A DNA stretch of 48,308 nt from Acanthamoeba lenticulata. Lineage: Eukaryota; Discosea; Longamoebia; Acanthamoebidae. The notes under the pieces were generated by a model. That model had not been told where the DNA came from. It saw only the letters and a list, made by a program, of their open reading frames with translations, and ran no database searches. Shown piece by piece: positions 36,402-47,167 of the stretch; position 1 is the stretch's first letter, and every line of letters starts with the position of its first letter. Position numbers and translations under genes: made by a program. The DNA lies in assembly GCA_002179805.1 (NCBI GenBank), contig NAVB01000535.1, positions 1 to 48,308 on the forward strand. The letters are read 5' to 3'.

Positions 36402-38217
36402 ATGAGGAGAGCCCTGTGCACGAGTGCGAGGATTGCCACAATCGGTGGTTGGCCCAGCAGTGGGGCACGCATGCTGCACACAAGTGGCATGCGGGCCGCG
36501 ATTGCTGCCTCAGCCGAGCAGCGTGTTGAGGCCAAGCGTGCCGAGTCGTTGGTTGGAGGCGGTCTTCCCCGAGTTGCAGCGCAGCACAAGAAGGGCAAGC
36601 TCACCGCTCGTGAGCGGCTGGAGCTTCTCCTCGACCCTGCCTCTTTCCGCGAAGAGTCGGCCTTCGTCGAGCACCGCTCCACTGACCCGGCCATTGTGAA
36701 TCAGAAGGTACACCTCCTCATTTCGCTCTACTAAAATGATTGGCAATTATTCAATTTGTTTTTTTTCCTGACGATTTGCCCTGCAGTATCCGGGAGATGG
36801 CGTTGTCACTGGTCGCGGTGTACGCATACCTATGTGCTTCTTTTTGCTGCCCTTCCATGCGTCTAATTCCTCCTTCTCTCCTCACAAAATGCGTGCCTGC
36901 AGTTGATCAACGGACGTCTGGTGTACGTCTTCAGCCAGGACTTCACCGTCTTTGGCGGCTCGCTCTCGGAGACCCACGCCCAGAAGATCTGCACGGTGCG
37001 CCCCTTCTACTCGATACCTTCATGGCTCTCTCTGGATATAGTCCACCAGGCCGCGCGCTCATCGTCGTCTATGGCCGCGCCTCCACCACCATCACGGCGG
37101 AGCAGGTGATGGACAAGGCCATGAAGGTGGGCGCCCCCGTGATCGGCCTCAACGACTCGGGCGGCGCACGCATCCAGGAGGGCGTCGCCTCCCTGGGCGG
37201 CTACGCCGACGTGTTCCAGCGCAACGTGCTGGCCTCGGGCGTCATCCCGCAGATCTCGCTCATCATGGGCCCCTGCGCCGGCGGCGCCGTGTATTCGCCC
37301 GCCATGACGGACTTTGTGTTCATGGTCAAGGACACCTCCTACATGTTCGTCACCGGCCCCGAGGTCGTCAAGACCGTGACTCACGAGGGTGCGCACCTCC
37401 ATCACCATCATCCCCGTCTTCATGATGATGTCGGCCTCCTGAAGCTGACCGTCTTGCTCGACACAGACATCACGCACGAGGGCCTCGGCGGTGCGCGAAC
37501 GCACACCACCAAGTCTGGCGTGGCCCACGCCGCCTTCAACAACGACGTCGAGGCCCTGGCCATGCTGCGCCAGTTCATGGACTTCCTGCCGCTCTCCAAC
37601 AAGCACGAGCCCCCCGTGCGCTACACCGAGGACTCGAGGTGCGTGCTGCGGCTCCCTCTCGGCATCAGACGATGTTTGCGATGTTGTCGACATGGACGAC
37701 GCTGATGGGGTTTGCTCGTGCGGGCAGGGAGCGATGCGAGGAGTCGCTCGACGTGCTGGTCCCGACGGACCCCAACAAGCCCTACGACATGCACGAGATC
37801 ATCGACAAGATCGTGGACGACGGCAACTTCTTCGAGATCATGCCTGACTACGCGCGCAACCTCATCGTCGGCTTTGCCCGGTTCGAGGGCGTACGTCTTT
37901 CCTCTTTTTCTTTTTTTCCTATTATTTTTTTCAAAATTTTCAAAATGAATAACGAAACAATTTGGGGATGTTTTGGCAGCGCACGGTGGGCGTGGTGGGA
38001 AACAACCCGGTGGAGCTGGCCGGCGTGCTGGACATCAACTCGTCGACCAAGGGCGCGCGCTTCGTGCGCTTCTGCGACGCGTTCAACATCCCGATCGTGA
38101 CGCTCGTCGACGTGCCCGGCTTCCTCCCCGGCACGGCGCAGGAGTACGGCGGCATCATCCGCCACGGCGCCAAGCTGCTGTACGCGTATGCCGAGGCGAC
38201 CGTGCCCAAGATCACCT

Positions 38218-38254
<37 letters not shown>

Positions 38255-38558
38255 GATGAGCAGCAAGCACCTGCGCGGCGACAGCAACTACGCCTGGCCC
38301 CGCGCCGAGATCGCCGTGATGGGCTCCAAGGGCGCCGTCGAGGTGCTCTACCGCGGCAAGGCCGGCGCCGACCTCAACAAGCTCGAGGCCGAGTACCGCG
38401 ACAAGTTTGCCAACCCGCTCGCTGCGGCCTCGCGCGGCTTCATCGACGACGTGGTGGCCCCGCGCTTCACCCGCCGCATCATCTGCGAGGATCTCGAGGT
38501 GCTCCGCACCAAGCAGCTCGAGAACCCCTGGAAGAAGCACGGCAACATCCCCCTCTAA
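36402..38558 (+). CDS. PCCB: Propionyl-CoA carboxylase beta subunit (carboxyltransferase), mitochondrial
   Basis: Transfers the carboxyl group from biotin to propionyl-CoA. The start [16 protein letters not shown] at 36402 gives an Arg/Ser/Ala-rich mitochondrial presequence. [152 protein letters not shown] and the C-terminus [12 protein letters not shown] all match PCCB, including both acyl-CoA and biotin-side carboxyltransferase halves. There are eight or nine exons and about 540 residues. The 3' end converges on the phosphatase gene with only 83 bp between stops. Confidence 0.95.
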
Positions 38559-38641
38559 TGGCGTGCCTTCCCAGGAAGTTCCTTTTGTTTGTTTTCAACT
38601 TCTTCTTCTTCGTCTTCGTCTTCTCTGGAGCCACGTCCCCC

Positions 38642-39555
38642 CTACGACGCTTGTTCCTGTTCTTGACCTTCCTGGACTCGCGTGCACGGGGCCATGCCCG
38701 GCAGGGGCGCGGGCTCGCCGTTGACCAGCGCGAGCTTCCTCCACTCGCTGCGGTAGATGGCCGTGATGTTTTGCTGCCGCGGGAAGAGGGGAGGGGGAAG
38801 GGGAGCAATGAGTCAATCTGGGGCCGGAGCGCCACAAGCACCACCACGGCTATGGGGAGCGTACCAGCTCGAGCCGCGTGATGGACGAAGCGCCGTGGAG
38901 CTCTTTTTCAAAGGCGTCGAGCTGCTCCAGGAAGCCCCTGTTGGGCCTGCCGACCACACGTCACCATGTGGCGTGAGGAGGCTCTGGTCCTTTTGAAAGC
39001 ATTTGTTTGTGTGAGAAGGCCTCTGCGCCAGACGTACCTGACCCCCGTGCGGCGAAGCTTGACGTGCACAAAGGCCTCTTTGAAGGTGAGCCGGTGAGCG
39101 TGCATGAGGTAGGCCATCACCACCGACGCCGAGCGAGACACGCCGGCGGTGCAGTGCACCAGGACCTTGCCATTGGCCTCTCGCACGTTCTCTGCCCAAG
39201 CAAGGAAGGAGCGGTCGTTAGTCACTTGACGAGTGCGCAACCACAACGTGGCCCAGCTTGGGGGGCGGGTCTGTGGTGCACCAATAAAGGCAATGGCCTG
39301 GGCAAAGTGGCGCGAGAGCGTCTCGCCCGGCAGGTCGACGACGTTGATGTGGAGGTGGTGGTCCGCCCCGAAGGCGTCGCGTGTGCGGAGGGGCAGGGTG
39401 TCGGTGACCGTGAGCACGTCTGTGACCCCCCGCTCGCGCAGGCGCTCCACGGCGACCGCGGCTTTGACGCTGCCCAAGAAGAGGAACTCCGGCACGATTA
39501 CGTTCATCTCCACCCGGCCCTCTTCTGCCACCTTCGCCGCCCACGGCGCCAGCAT
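38642..39555 (-). CDS. Dual-specificity protein phosphatase
   Basis: An atypical DUSP of the cysteine phosphatase fold. The start MLAPWAAKVAEEG is at 39555. Exon 1 (39555-39282) holds EFLFLGSVKAAVAVERLRE, DVLTVTDTL and INVVDLPGETL, which supplies the general-acid Asp. Exon 2 begins at 39191 and carries the P-loop VLVHCTAGVSRSASVVMAYL, a full HCX5RS motif. Exon 3 gives RPNRGFLEQLDAFEKEL, the usual end of the domain. A last exon adds QNITAIYRSEWRKLALVNGE and ends QEQEQAS. No MAP-kinase-binding or membrane segment is visible. The length of about 190 residues fits small atypical DUSPs. The substrate is unknown. Confidence 0.88.
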
Positions 39556-39597
39556 CTTCTTCAGTGCACGCTGGCTATATTTTTTATTTATTTATTT

Positions 39598-40602
39598 TTA
39601 TCTGTTTTTCCCTTTGCTTGTTGTGTCGAGGTAGCACACGGAGACCGGTTGCGGCGCCGGACACACGCCGCCAAAGTAGAGGCCGAGGTTGTAGCCGTCG
39701 GCGTAGCCCCAGCAGTTGCGGTGCTGAATCACATGCCGCTCGAGCAGCGTCGCGCCATCGCCAGCAAAGAGCGAGTAGACAGTCGACGTCTCCAGGAAGT
39801 CGAGGCGCAGGCCATACGCCTTGTCCACCTGCGTCAAGGTGGCATTGGTGGTCAGTGGTCACAAGACGCGCGTGCAGGACGTGCGGGTTCGTCCATACGT
39901 AAAGGGTGGTGTTGAACTCCTTGAGAAGGGACGCGTTCTGGTAGGGGATGTTGCCGTCGTCGTACGCGTAGGCGGCCACCTGGATCTGGTTCTTGTACGG
40001 GCAGTCGGGCCTCTCCCCCACCACACGGCTGCCGTTGAAGACGATGCAGTCAATCTGCGCGCGCTCGGCAAGGAAGACTTTGATGAGTGTGTGCCGCTCA
40101 CCCATCATGGCTGGTGCATGACGGAGAGGCGCACATGGCGGCGCCAGACGAAGCGATCAGAGTCGTAGTGGTGGAAGTTGAGGTAGCCACATCGACCGCC
40201 ACCCCACAGCTTATTCCATGACGACTGGCACCTGGCGCCTTGGGCTTCATCGGGCCCAAACAAGTAGGTCGCCGTATCGTTCTGTTCGTGCAGCACATAG
40301 CGTGTCCGTGAGGGTGGGAAGGGTGTTGAACGGAAACAGCCCGGACAGAGAGGGCCGTACGGCTAACCGGACACGCGTGGTCATGACAGCTCCGTGGAAG
40401 CCGTAGAAGGGGATGAGCTCAGGCTCGTAGTTGCCCTTGGCCACCGTCAGACACGACCACTCTGCTTTGGGGGGGGGAACAAGTTTGCGCCCTGGTACAG
40501 AACGTGAAGGGTCAGGCAAAGACGGGTACCTTGGGCACGGCTCGTAGGAGCATGCACAAGGAACAGCGCCACAAGGGCAATAAACAGCAGACAAGAAGGC
40601 AT
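39598..40602 (-). CDS. Secreted protein of unknown function, with a possible frame break
   Basis: No family is recognised. The start MPSCLLFIALVALFLVHAPT at 40602 is a good signal peptide, cut after SRA or nearby, and splices to EWSCLTVAKGNYEPELIPFY. Next come NDTATYLFGPDEAQGARC and GGGRCGYLNFHHYDSDRFVW, then MGERHTLIKVFLAERAQIDC, GERPDCPYKNQIQVAAYAYD, NASLLKEFNTTLY and, after a final intron, VDKAYGLRLDFLETSTVYSL, ending DTTSKGKNR. Several Cys and N-glycosylation sites (NDT, NGS, NAS, NTT) fit an extracellular or lysosomal protein. Around 40105 the reading frame shifts between MHQP and MMGERH, and no normal intron explains it. It could be a sequencing indel, a real frameshift or an exon I failed to place. 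Confidence 0.65.
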
Positions 40603-40684
40603 TTTGCAGCAGGGGAGAAGAAGAAACGTTTATGATGAGCCGCAATTTGGGGGTCAATAAAGCTCGGCGTATGGCGTGCGACGA

Positions 40685-42645
40685 TCAGTCGCGCCCCTTT
40701 CTCTTACTGTGTGGCGACCGTGACGCAGATTTCTTGGTCGCCTTCTGCGGCGTCGGCTTGGTGGACGCCCCCTTGCCTTGGCCACCTGCCGGCCGAGCAT
40801 TCTCTTCGGCCTCTTCCTCTTCTTCTTCTTCATCTTCCTCTTCTTCTTCTTCCTCCTGCTCGTCCATGTCATCTTCGAGTGACCAATCGCCGAGCGCGTC
40901 ATCATTAAAGGCCTTCCAGCCTTCGACACCCAACGCCATCTCCTCGTCGGTGAGGAGGCACTCGTTGAGCAGGCCGATCAGCCTGTCGTTCTGCATGCCT
41001 CGTCCTGCGAAGGATGCCTCGAGGTTAGCGTCGTGTTGCGCCCTCGCCACAGAGCGACGGTGGGCGCCGGTACCAATGAAGACGAGCTCCTGGCGGCGGT
41101 CTCCCCAGGGCTCTTCCCAATCCCTCATGATGTTCTCTTCCTTCGTGTCCCAGTTCTCCTTTGGCTCCGCGGCGTACCACTTGTCGCTTCCCTGGAAGTG
41201 GTAAATGTCTCCCGCGCCGTGCCACTCGCCCAACAGGTCGTTGCGCGAGGCCACCCTGCGTGAGCGGGAAACAAGTCAGAGCGCAACATTCCGCTAACTG
41301 GCGAGAGAGAGGCCTTCGACGTACCACATGAAGCCCTTCGACCGGATCACGCCCTCAAGCTTGTTGACGGGGTCGAGGAGGGCAATCAGCCGCTCCGGAT
41401 GGAAAGGCCTGTCCATGGAGACGCATCTCTGAGTGTCACCATAGATTGTTTTTGCAGCAGGAATTGGCTTTCGCCAGGTCAAGCGCACCTTCGCGCCTTG
41501 TAGAGGAAGCTGCTGATGCCGTACTCATCCGTTTCTGGCTTGACCTGCTCAACCGCGCGGTTGATGATGACATCACCAGCTTCGTGCGTTGGAAGAGAAG
41601 ATGAGCGCACGTCCACGTACCTCTCCACGAATTGTTTGGAGCCAACCAGGAGCGAGGGCAGCCTTCTCGAAACTGAACGACCTGGAGTTGAGGATGGTCC
41701 GGAACTGAGACCGCTTGAGCTTGCCAAATGAGGTCTTGATCACTTTGGCTGAGGGGTTGAGACGCTTCAAGAGGGACTCGACGGCGCTCGCTTCTTCAAC
41801 GCTTACGAGGTCCATCTTGTTCAAGATGATCACATCCGCAAACTCTGCGCACGCGCAAGTTGTCAATCCACGTGCGAATGGACAAATGGCCACCAATCCA
41901 ATAGGAAAAAGGAACCGCACCTATCTGATCGGTGAGGAGGTCCACGATGCTCCTCTCGTCATCAGGACCAACAGACTCGCCCCTTTCAGCCAGCTTGTCC
42001 AGGCTCCTGAAGTCGCGCATCAGGTTGTGGGCATCAACCATCGTCACCATGGTGTCTTGTTCATTGACGCGCAGGTGAGATTGGCCAATTAAAAAAACTG
42101 TTTTATCAGCAGCGACGCACCAAGACGGGCGAACTTGGACAAGGACTGGCCACGCTCGTCCTCAAAGGTGAAGGTCTCTGCCACTTGCATGGGCTCCGAG
42201 ATGCCTGTGCTCTCGATGAGGAGGTAGTCGTACTTCCTAGCGCGTGCGAGCTTCCTGACCTCGACCAGAAGGTCTTCCCGTAGCGTGCAGCAGATGCAGC
42301 CGTTTTGCATCTCGACCAGCTTTTCCTCCACTCGGTTGAGGGATGCCTCCCCCTTCTTGATCAGGGCGGCGTCGATGTTGATCTCGCTCATGTCATTCAC
42401 AATCACAGCGACCTTGAGTCCGGCGCGGTTGGTCAGTATGTGGTTGAGCAACGTGGTCTTCCCTGCAAGCGCCATCATGTCCATGTAAGCGTCACATCAG
42501 CAGGCCTACGTAGTACAAGTGGACATTAAAGAAACAGCCTTTCCAACATACCACTGCCCAAAAAGCCCGAGAGGACGGTTACGGGCAGCTTCTTCCGGCC
42601 CGTCCGATTGAGCTTAAACTTCTTGCCATATCTGTGGGTCAGCAT
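40685..42645 (-). CDS. CobW/COG0523 metallochaperone-type GTPase, bacterial-like long form
   Basis: A G3E GTPase thought to deliver zinc or another metal. The first Met, [18 protein letters not shown] at 42645, is provisional because an ACCCACAG acceptor-like site overlaps it. [20 protein letters not shown] is the Walker A motif, split by an intron near 42550-42463. [29 protein letters not shown] (the CxCC metal motif), [36 protein letters not shown] and ILNKMDL (NKxD) follow. The CobW C-terminal domain has [33 protein letters not shown], and [18 protein letters not shown]. The order and wording are those of bacterial ZigA/YeiR-like proteins rather than of human ZNG1. The tail (40905-40690) is an acidic Glu run, then basic. 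There are about seven exons. Confidence 0.88.
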
Positions 42646-43680
42646 GTTGATGTGGTCTTGGCTGTGAGATGAAGTGAAGTGTTTGCCTGATGGAGCGGCC
42701 GCAAGTGTGCGCTGCTGGCCGGTCCATTCTCGCTTTCTTTTTCTGTGCGTGTTCCCGATAACCGCGCGACCAAAGGGCGAGAACAACGCTTCAAGCTGGC
42801 GATTTGACCCCACCAATGGCGAAGAGACATCAAACGGTTGAGGCCAAGAGGCTGGGGCGTAACTTTACATTGCAACTCATCAGCTGCATGAGACCGCGAG
42901 TGTGCCTCAGCACGTGCTTGTTCCTTCTTCAGCACTGATGAAAGCCGCCAGCTGGCGGTTGCAGAGGTTACTTGTGGCCAATCACGCACAACAAAGACAT
43001 CACTTTAAAAAGACAGAATTATGAAGAAGCACATGCCTCACATGCCCTCGGCCTGTGCGACCCGTCGGAAAGAATGCAAGAGAAGGCTCGAGGGTGGCGT
43101 CAGCTGGCCGTCTGTGCAGCCCCACTCCGCCATGCGCCGCGCTGTCAGTTCAAAAGTTCGAACGCTGCGCCGGTGGGCAGAAAAAACCGACTGCCAGGAC
43201 ACGTTTCTCCTTGCCAAATACGTGGCGTTGAGATTTGAGCAACTGCCAGGTGGGAGATTGTCGCATCTTTCCTTTCAGGGTCGAAATTTCAACCATATTA
43301 GGCTGTCCAACAAGCTGTCCGGTCACGGTCGCCGTGCATGTGAGCGCTGTATCATTGGACGCTATGAAATTTCGACTCGTTTGGGGTCCGGTTTCGTATT
43401 TGGCGTTTGGCCTCGTGTCCTTGTCCTGTTTGTCGCCACCTGCCAGCCGTGAGAAGGAAAAAAGAGACCGAGCAGAGAGGCCCCGTACGGTTCAAACACA
43501 GTCTCTTCCCCGCCTACCTCGCCAGCCGCTCTTCTCCTCCTCCTTCTCTCTCCTTCCTCTGCTTGCCTACACGTCGTGTGACCTAGCATTTTCACGAGGG
43601 GTAAAGTCACGGCACGGGACAACCGCTTGTGTTAGCCTCGCCATTTTTCCACATCGCATCGAACGTCTCGTACGAGAAAG
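42646..43680. promoter_or_regulatory. 1-kb divergent 5' region between the CobW-like and Ser/Pro-rich genes
   Basis: The longest gene-free stretch in the window. It may hide a 5' non-coding or short coding exon of the CobW-like gene. A perfect 12-bp inverted repeat, GTCGAAATTTCA at 43280-43291 and TGAAATTTCGAC at 43365-43376, lies in the half nearer the plus-strand gene. ORFs of up to 143 codons here have no family features. No tRNA fold was found. Confidence 0.5.
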
Positions 43681-45237
43681 ATGATGAAAGCCCTCGCTCT
43701 TCCAGATAATTCACGAGAGGGGAATTTGCATGAGGCCACAGCTCCCTCGTCTTTGGTGGGAGCCATCGCTGAAGCCCGACAGCACAAAACCGAGAGGAGA
43801 CGAAAGAGCTCAAGCATCGAGTATGGCTTCTTGAACAGAGCCGCCGCCTCGACGGGCGTCATCCCCACACGCCTGGAGGCGTCCAACTCGTTCGAGTATA
43901 TGGTACGCGCTTTTTATTTTTCTTCTTGTCGTGTTCGTTATTTGTGCGTAATATTCAATAATTTATTATTTTTTATGCTTCTGGCGTAGTAATAGTAACC
44001 CTTTGAAATCTATATTATTATTTATTTTTTTATTTATGCAGCTCTCTGATGACGACGACGATAACGAGGATGAGGCCCAGCAAGGGAGCGCCCCCGTTCC
44101 GGGACCGGCCGAAGTGGAAATCAAGGCGGGGGAAAAGAGAAGCCGCGACGCTGCGTTCAAGAAGCATTCGTGTAGCCTCGATGCACAGACGTTGGGCGAG
44201 AAGAGGGGCTCGCGCGAGCGGTCGTGCAGCATCCCTGCCAACCCCTCCTTCGCGCCCGTCTCGGGAACGACGGAGCCTTCTGAGCAGACCCTTGAGCCTC
44301 TCCCGTCGACAAGCCCGTCGAGCACGACCACTGCGACGACGGTGACCGCGACCAAGGTTTCGTCCCCGTTGGCGTCGACGAGCCGCAGCGTGGGCCGCCG
44401 TGGCCTCTCCATTTCCCTTCCTCCCGCGTCGCCGCCGCGCATGCTGCCCACCATCTCGCCCCGCGATTTGAGCTTCGTGATGAGTGATCTCGAGGAGGAA
44501 ATTGAACGAATTGAACGGTCAGAACCCAAGCAACTCACTCCCAGGGTATGTTTTTAACATTTTTTTTTTGTTATTTATAATTCAAAAATATTTTGAGAGT
44601 AAAAATTCTTCATTTTATTTGTTTTTTAATTATTTTTTTCTGTAACGTGCGTGCAGTGTTCCGCCCCCAATGCTGTAGAGATGGCAATCGGCGGGCCCAT
44701 GGTTCCGATCGCGCTGCCGCCGCAGCAACAAGAGAAGAAGCCGAGCGGCCTTACGAAGGAGAGCAAGAAGACGCCACCATCGCCTACCACCGTGTGCCCC
44801 GTCACCGTCATCCCGCGACCGCAGCGCCGCCCCATCGAGTCCATGTACGCGCTCCTACAAGCCCTTCTCGTTCCCCCTTCATCCCCCCCTTCATCCCCAG
44901 ACTGCAGCTCACCCGCGGCTGCCTTTGCTCCTCCTCCTCCTCCTCCGCAGTCAGGCGTCGTCTGGGCCAGCCGTGTGGCTGCCCAAGCTCAACCTGGGCG
45001 CCCTGGGCGTCGGTGATGAGTACGCCTGCGTCCCCCCTCCCTCTTTTTTCTTTTTCTTTTTTCTTCGACTTAAAAATATTAATTTTTTGTTTGTTGGTTG
45101 GCAGTTGCCCGATCACGAGCCCGGACAGGTCAAGGTCGGTGCCCAACATCTTGAGCCCGCGGTCGGCCTTTTCGCCACGTATGAGCCCACGCGTCGGTGC
45201 GACGCTCATCCCGAGCGGGCCGTCGCTCAACGTGTAG
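43681..45237 (+). CDS. Disordered Ser/Pro-rich protein of unknown function
   Basis: Not recognised. Five exons, 43681-43902, 44042-44545, 44657-44844, 44951-45019 and 45105-45237, join in frame to give 371 residues. The N-terminus (MMKALALPDNSREGNLHEAT) has RRKSSSIEYGFLN, a likely kinase site. Exon 2 begins LSDDDDDNEDEAQQGS, and later has a Ser/Thr-rich stretch, then RRGLSISLPPASPPRM, TISPRDLSFVMSDLEEEIER with a short amphipathic helix. Exon 3 holds Pro-rich and basic sequence. Exon 4 is hydrophobic (AVWLPKLNLGALGVG), and exon 5 reads RSRSVPNILSPRSAFSPRMS with many S-P sites, ending IPSGPSLNV. The many SP and RxxS sites suggest a phosphorylated scaffold or regulator. Introns are AT-rich while exons are GC-rich, which supports the model. 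Confidence 0.75.
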
Positions 45238-45618
45238 AACAACCGTCATGTCCGGGAAGGGAAGCAAACACACGAGAACAACCGAGAGAGAGAGAGAGAG
45301 AGACAGAGAATAGACCCTGAGACGGAAACGAGCGCCCGCGCGCGATGACCACAGCAAGGAGAGAAGCGCGGCGCGTGTGCTGGGGGAGAGGCATTCTTGT
45401 TTGTGTTGTTTGTGGTGCTGTGTGTGTTTGTGTGTGTATTTATTTTGTGCCTCTCCCCTCCGCCAGTTTGGGTTGTTGGCGCACCTCGTGAGGTGAACAC
45501 GAATAATATACCCTTTGTACAGACATTGTCGCCCTTTTTTCGTTTTGTTATCTTTTTAATATTTGATATCCTATTTTTTGGGCCTTAAAAAATAGGATAA
45601 TTTTTAAAAAAAAGGTTG
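45238..45618. other. Convergent 3' spacer
   Basis: It holds the 3' ends of the Ser/Pro-rich gene and the SMP gene. A (GA)n run lies at 45284-45308, (GT)n-rich sequence near 45405-45440, and AT-rich sequence at 45540-45612. No gene seen. Confidence 0.5.
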
Positions 45619-46925
45619 TCAGGTGCGGATGAGCGCACGCTGCGTGTTGGCCGCGACGAGCGCGCTGCTGGTGCTGTCCTCGCGCCCTCTTCGGTTGTCC
45701 TTCTCCTTCTTCTTCGTTCGGTCGCGGAGCTGGGCCTGCGCCGTCTTGGGCGCCGCACTCCCGCTGGTGGCGTGTCGCGTGTCCTCTTTGGTCAACTCGC
45801 GCGGCGCTCTGCAGGAGACCGTGTGGCCCTCGGCATCAGCCAAGAGCGTCTTCGCGCACTAGCGTGAAAAAAGCTGGCGACGGTGCGCACCTGACGACCT
45901 GCTTGAGGTCGAGCGCGCGGCCGGAGAGGGGCAGGTGGAAGGAAAAGGCCTTGGGCAGGACGGCCTCCTCGCTGATGACGCTCCGGATCTTGCCGATGAT
46001 GAAGTTGGAGATCTTGGGCACGTCGCGCAGCTGGTAGTCGTAGCCGATGAGCGAGCCGATCCGGAAGTCCAGCTGCGGCGCCTCGACAAAGGCCACCGTA
46101 CACTCGGGATCGCTCTCAAGCGGCACCGTCAGGCTCACCTGCAGGACGTTGGCAGTTGGCGGTCCGCCAACAGAAACAACGGGCGCGACAAAAAGGAGGA
46201 AGAGGACGAGGGACGTACGCGACCCCGGAAGTGGGCCAGCGAGACCGACATGGAGACCGGGAGCGAGGCGATGCGCTCGAGCGTGGGCAGGTTGAGCCAC
46301 ACCTCGGTTTGCACGGCAAACAGCGCGCCGCCGTCGTAGGAGATGTCCAGCACCAGCTCCTGCGTGGTGTGGCACGCGTAGCGAGCGGGAAAAAAGGATG
46401 AGCGGCTGGTTGCCGTGTGGGGTAGCAAATAGCAGAGCAGTGACGCACAATCTCTTTGCTGGTTTTGATGGAGGCCACGCCCTCGATGCGAGGCACACCC
46501 GTCCCGAAGTTGAAGTCTTCAATGACGATTGGACCCTGGCAGCAATGGCTGAGTTAAATCCAAATAAAATATGAAATTGGGAAGATGGGACGTACGATGA
46601 GGTTGGGCTTGTCCACAGAGTTGAGCTTCTCTGTGAGGAGTCGCCAGGTCTGCTCCTGAAAAGCAGGCGTACTCACCTCGGCAAAGATGCGGCCGGCGAA
46701 GAGGTTCAGCCACTCCGCCTTTTCAAAGAGCTCCATGTCCTCTGAAACTGCAGCATCGGCGAGGAGGGAGGAGGCTAGGCGTGGGGCAAATGAGGGAGCA
46801 GGGGCCTGAGGAAGCGGCGCATCGGTCCGCCGTCTGAAGAGCAGCACGAAGAGAGTGTAGGCGACACCGACGCCAGCAGCCAGCAATCCGATCAAGAAAC
46901 CGATGAGTAAAGAGAGGAACTCCAT
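45619..46925 (-). CDS. Membrane-anchored SMP-domain lipid-transfer protein
   Basis: SMP proteins carry lipids between ER and partner membranes at contact sites (E-Syt, MMM1, NVJ2/TEX2, plant SYT). The start MEFLSLLIGFLIGLLAAGVG at 46925 opens a single N-terminal membrane span of about 25 residues, followed by RRR. A Pro/Ala linker precedes the SMP domain: FEKAEWLNLFAGRIFAEV, GPIVIEDFNFGTGVPRIEGV, ELVLDISYDGGALFAVQT, LERIASLPVSMSVSLAHFRG, FVEAPQLDFRIGSLIGYD and LRDVPKISNFIIGKIRSVIS, with VLPKAF closing it. After the domain comes only a short basic tail ending NTQRALIRT. No C2 or PH domain is visible, so it is more like NVJ2/TEX2 or MMM1 than E-Syt. There are five or six exons. Confidence 0.8.
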
Positions 46926-47167
46926 CGTCTGCACAGCCAACAACGCGTTGCTGGGCTTTTCCGCTTGAGGGTCTCAAATGGATGGAAAACTTGGCGGTTC
47001 TTGTTGCTTCGTTCGCGAACGGTTGGCTTGAAGATTTTTATTGCCTCTTCTTGTTGGAGCCGGCGTTTCTCGTGATTTCGAAGAACACGACACCAACATG
47101 CAAGAAATGGATGACTCTATGGGGCGAGGGCTCATTTGTACAAACTCGCTACGCAAGAGGAAGACAA

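Noticed and set aside
43150..43175. AGTTCGAACGCT, resembling a tRNA B box
   Set aside because: The flanks do not form a T-arm stem, and no A box or acceptor stem lies at the right distance.
43021..43452. 143-codon plus-strand ORF in the long spacer
   Set aside because: No family features, unlike codon pattern, and overlapping open frames; treated as chance.
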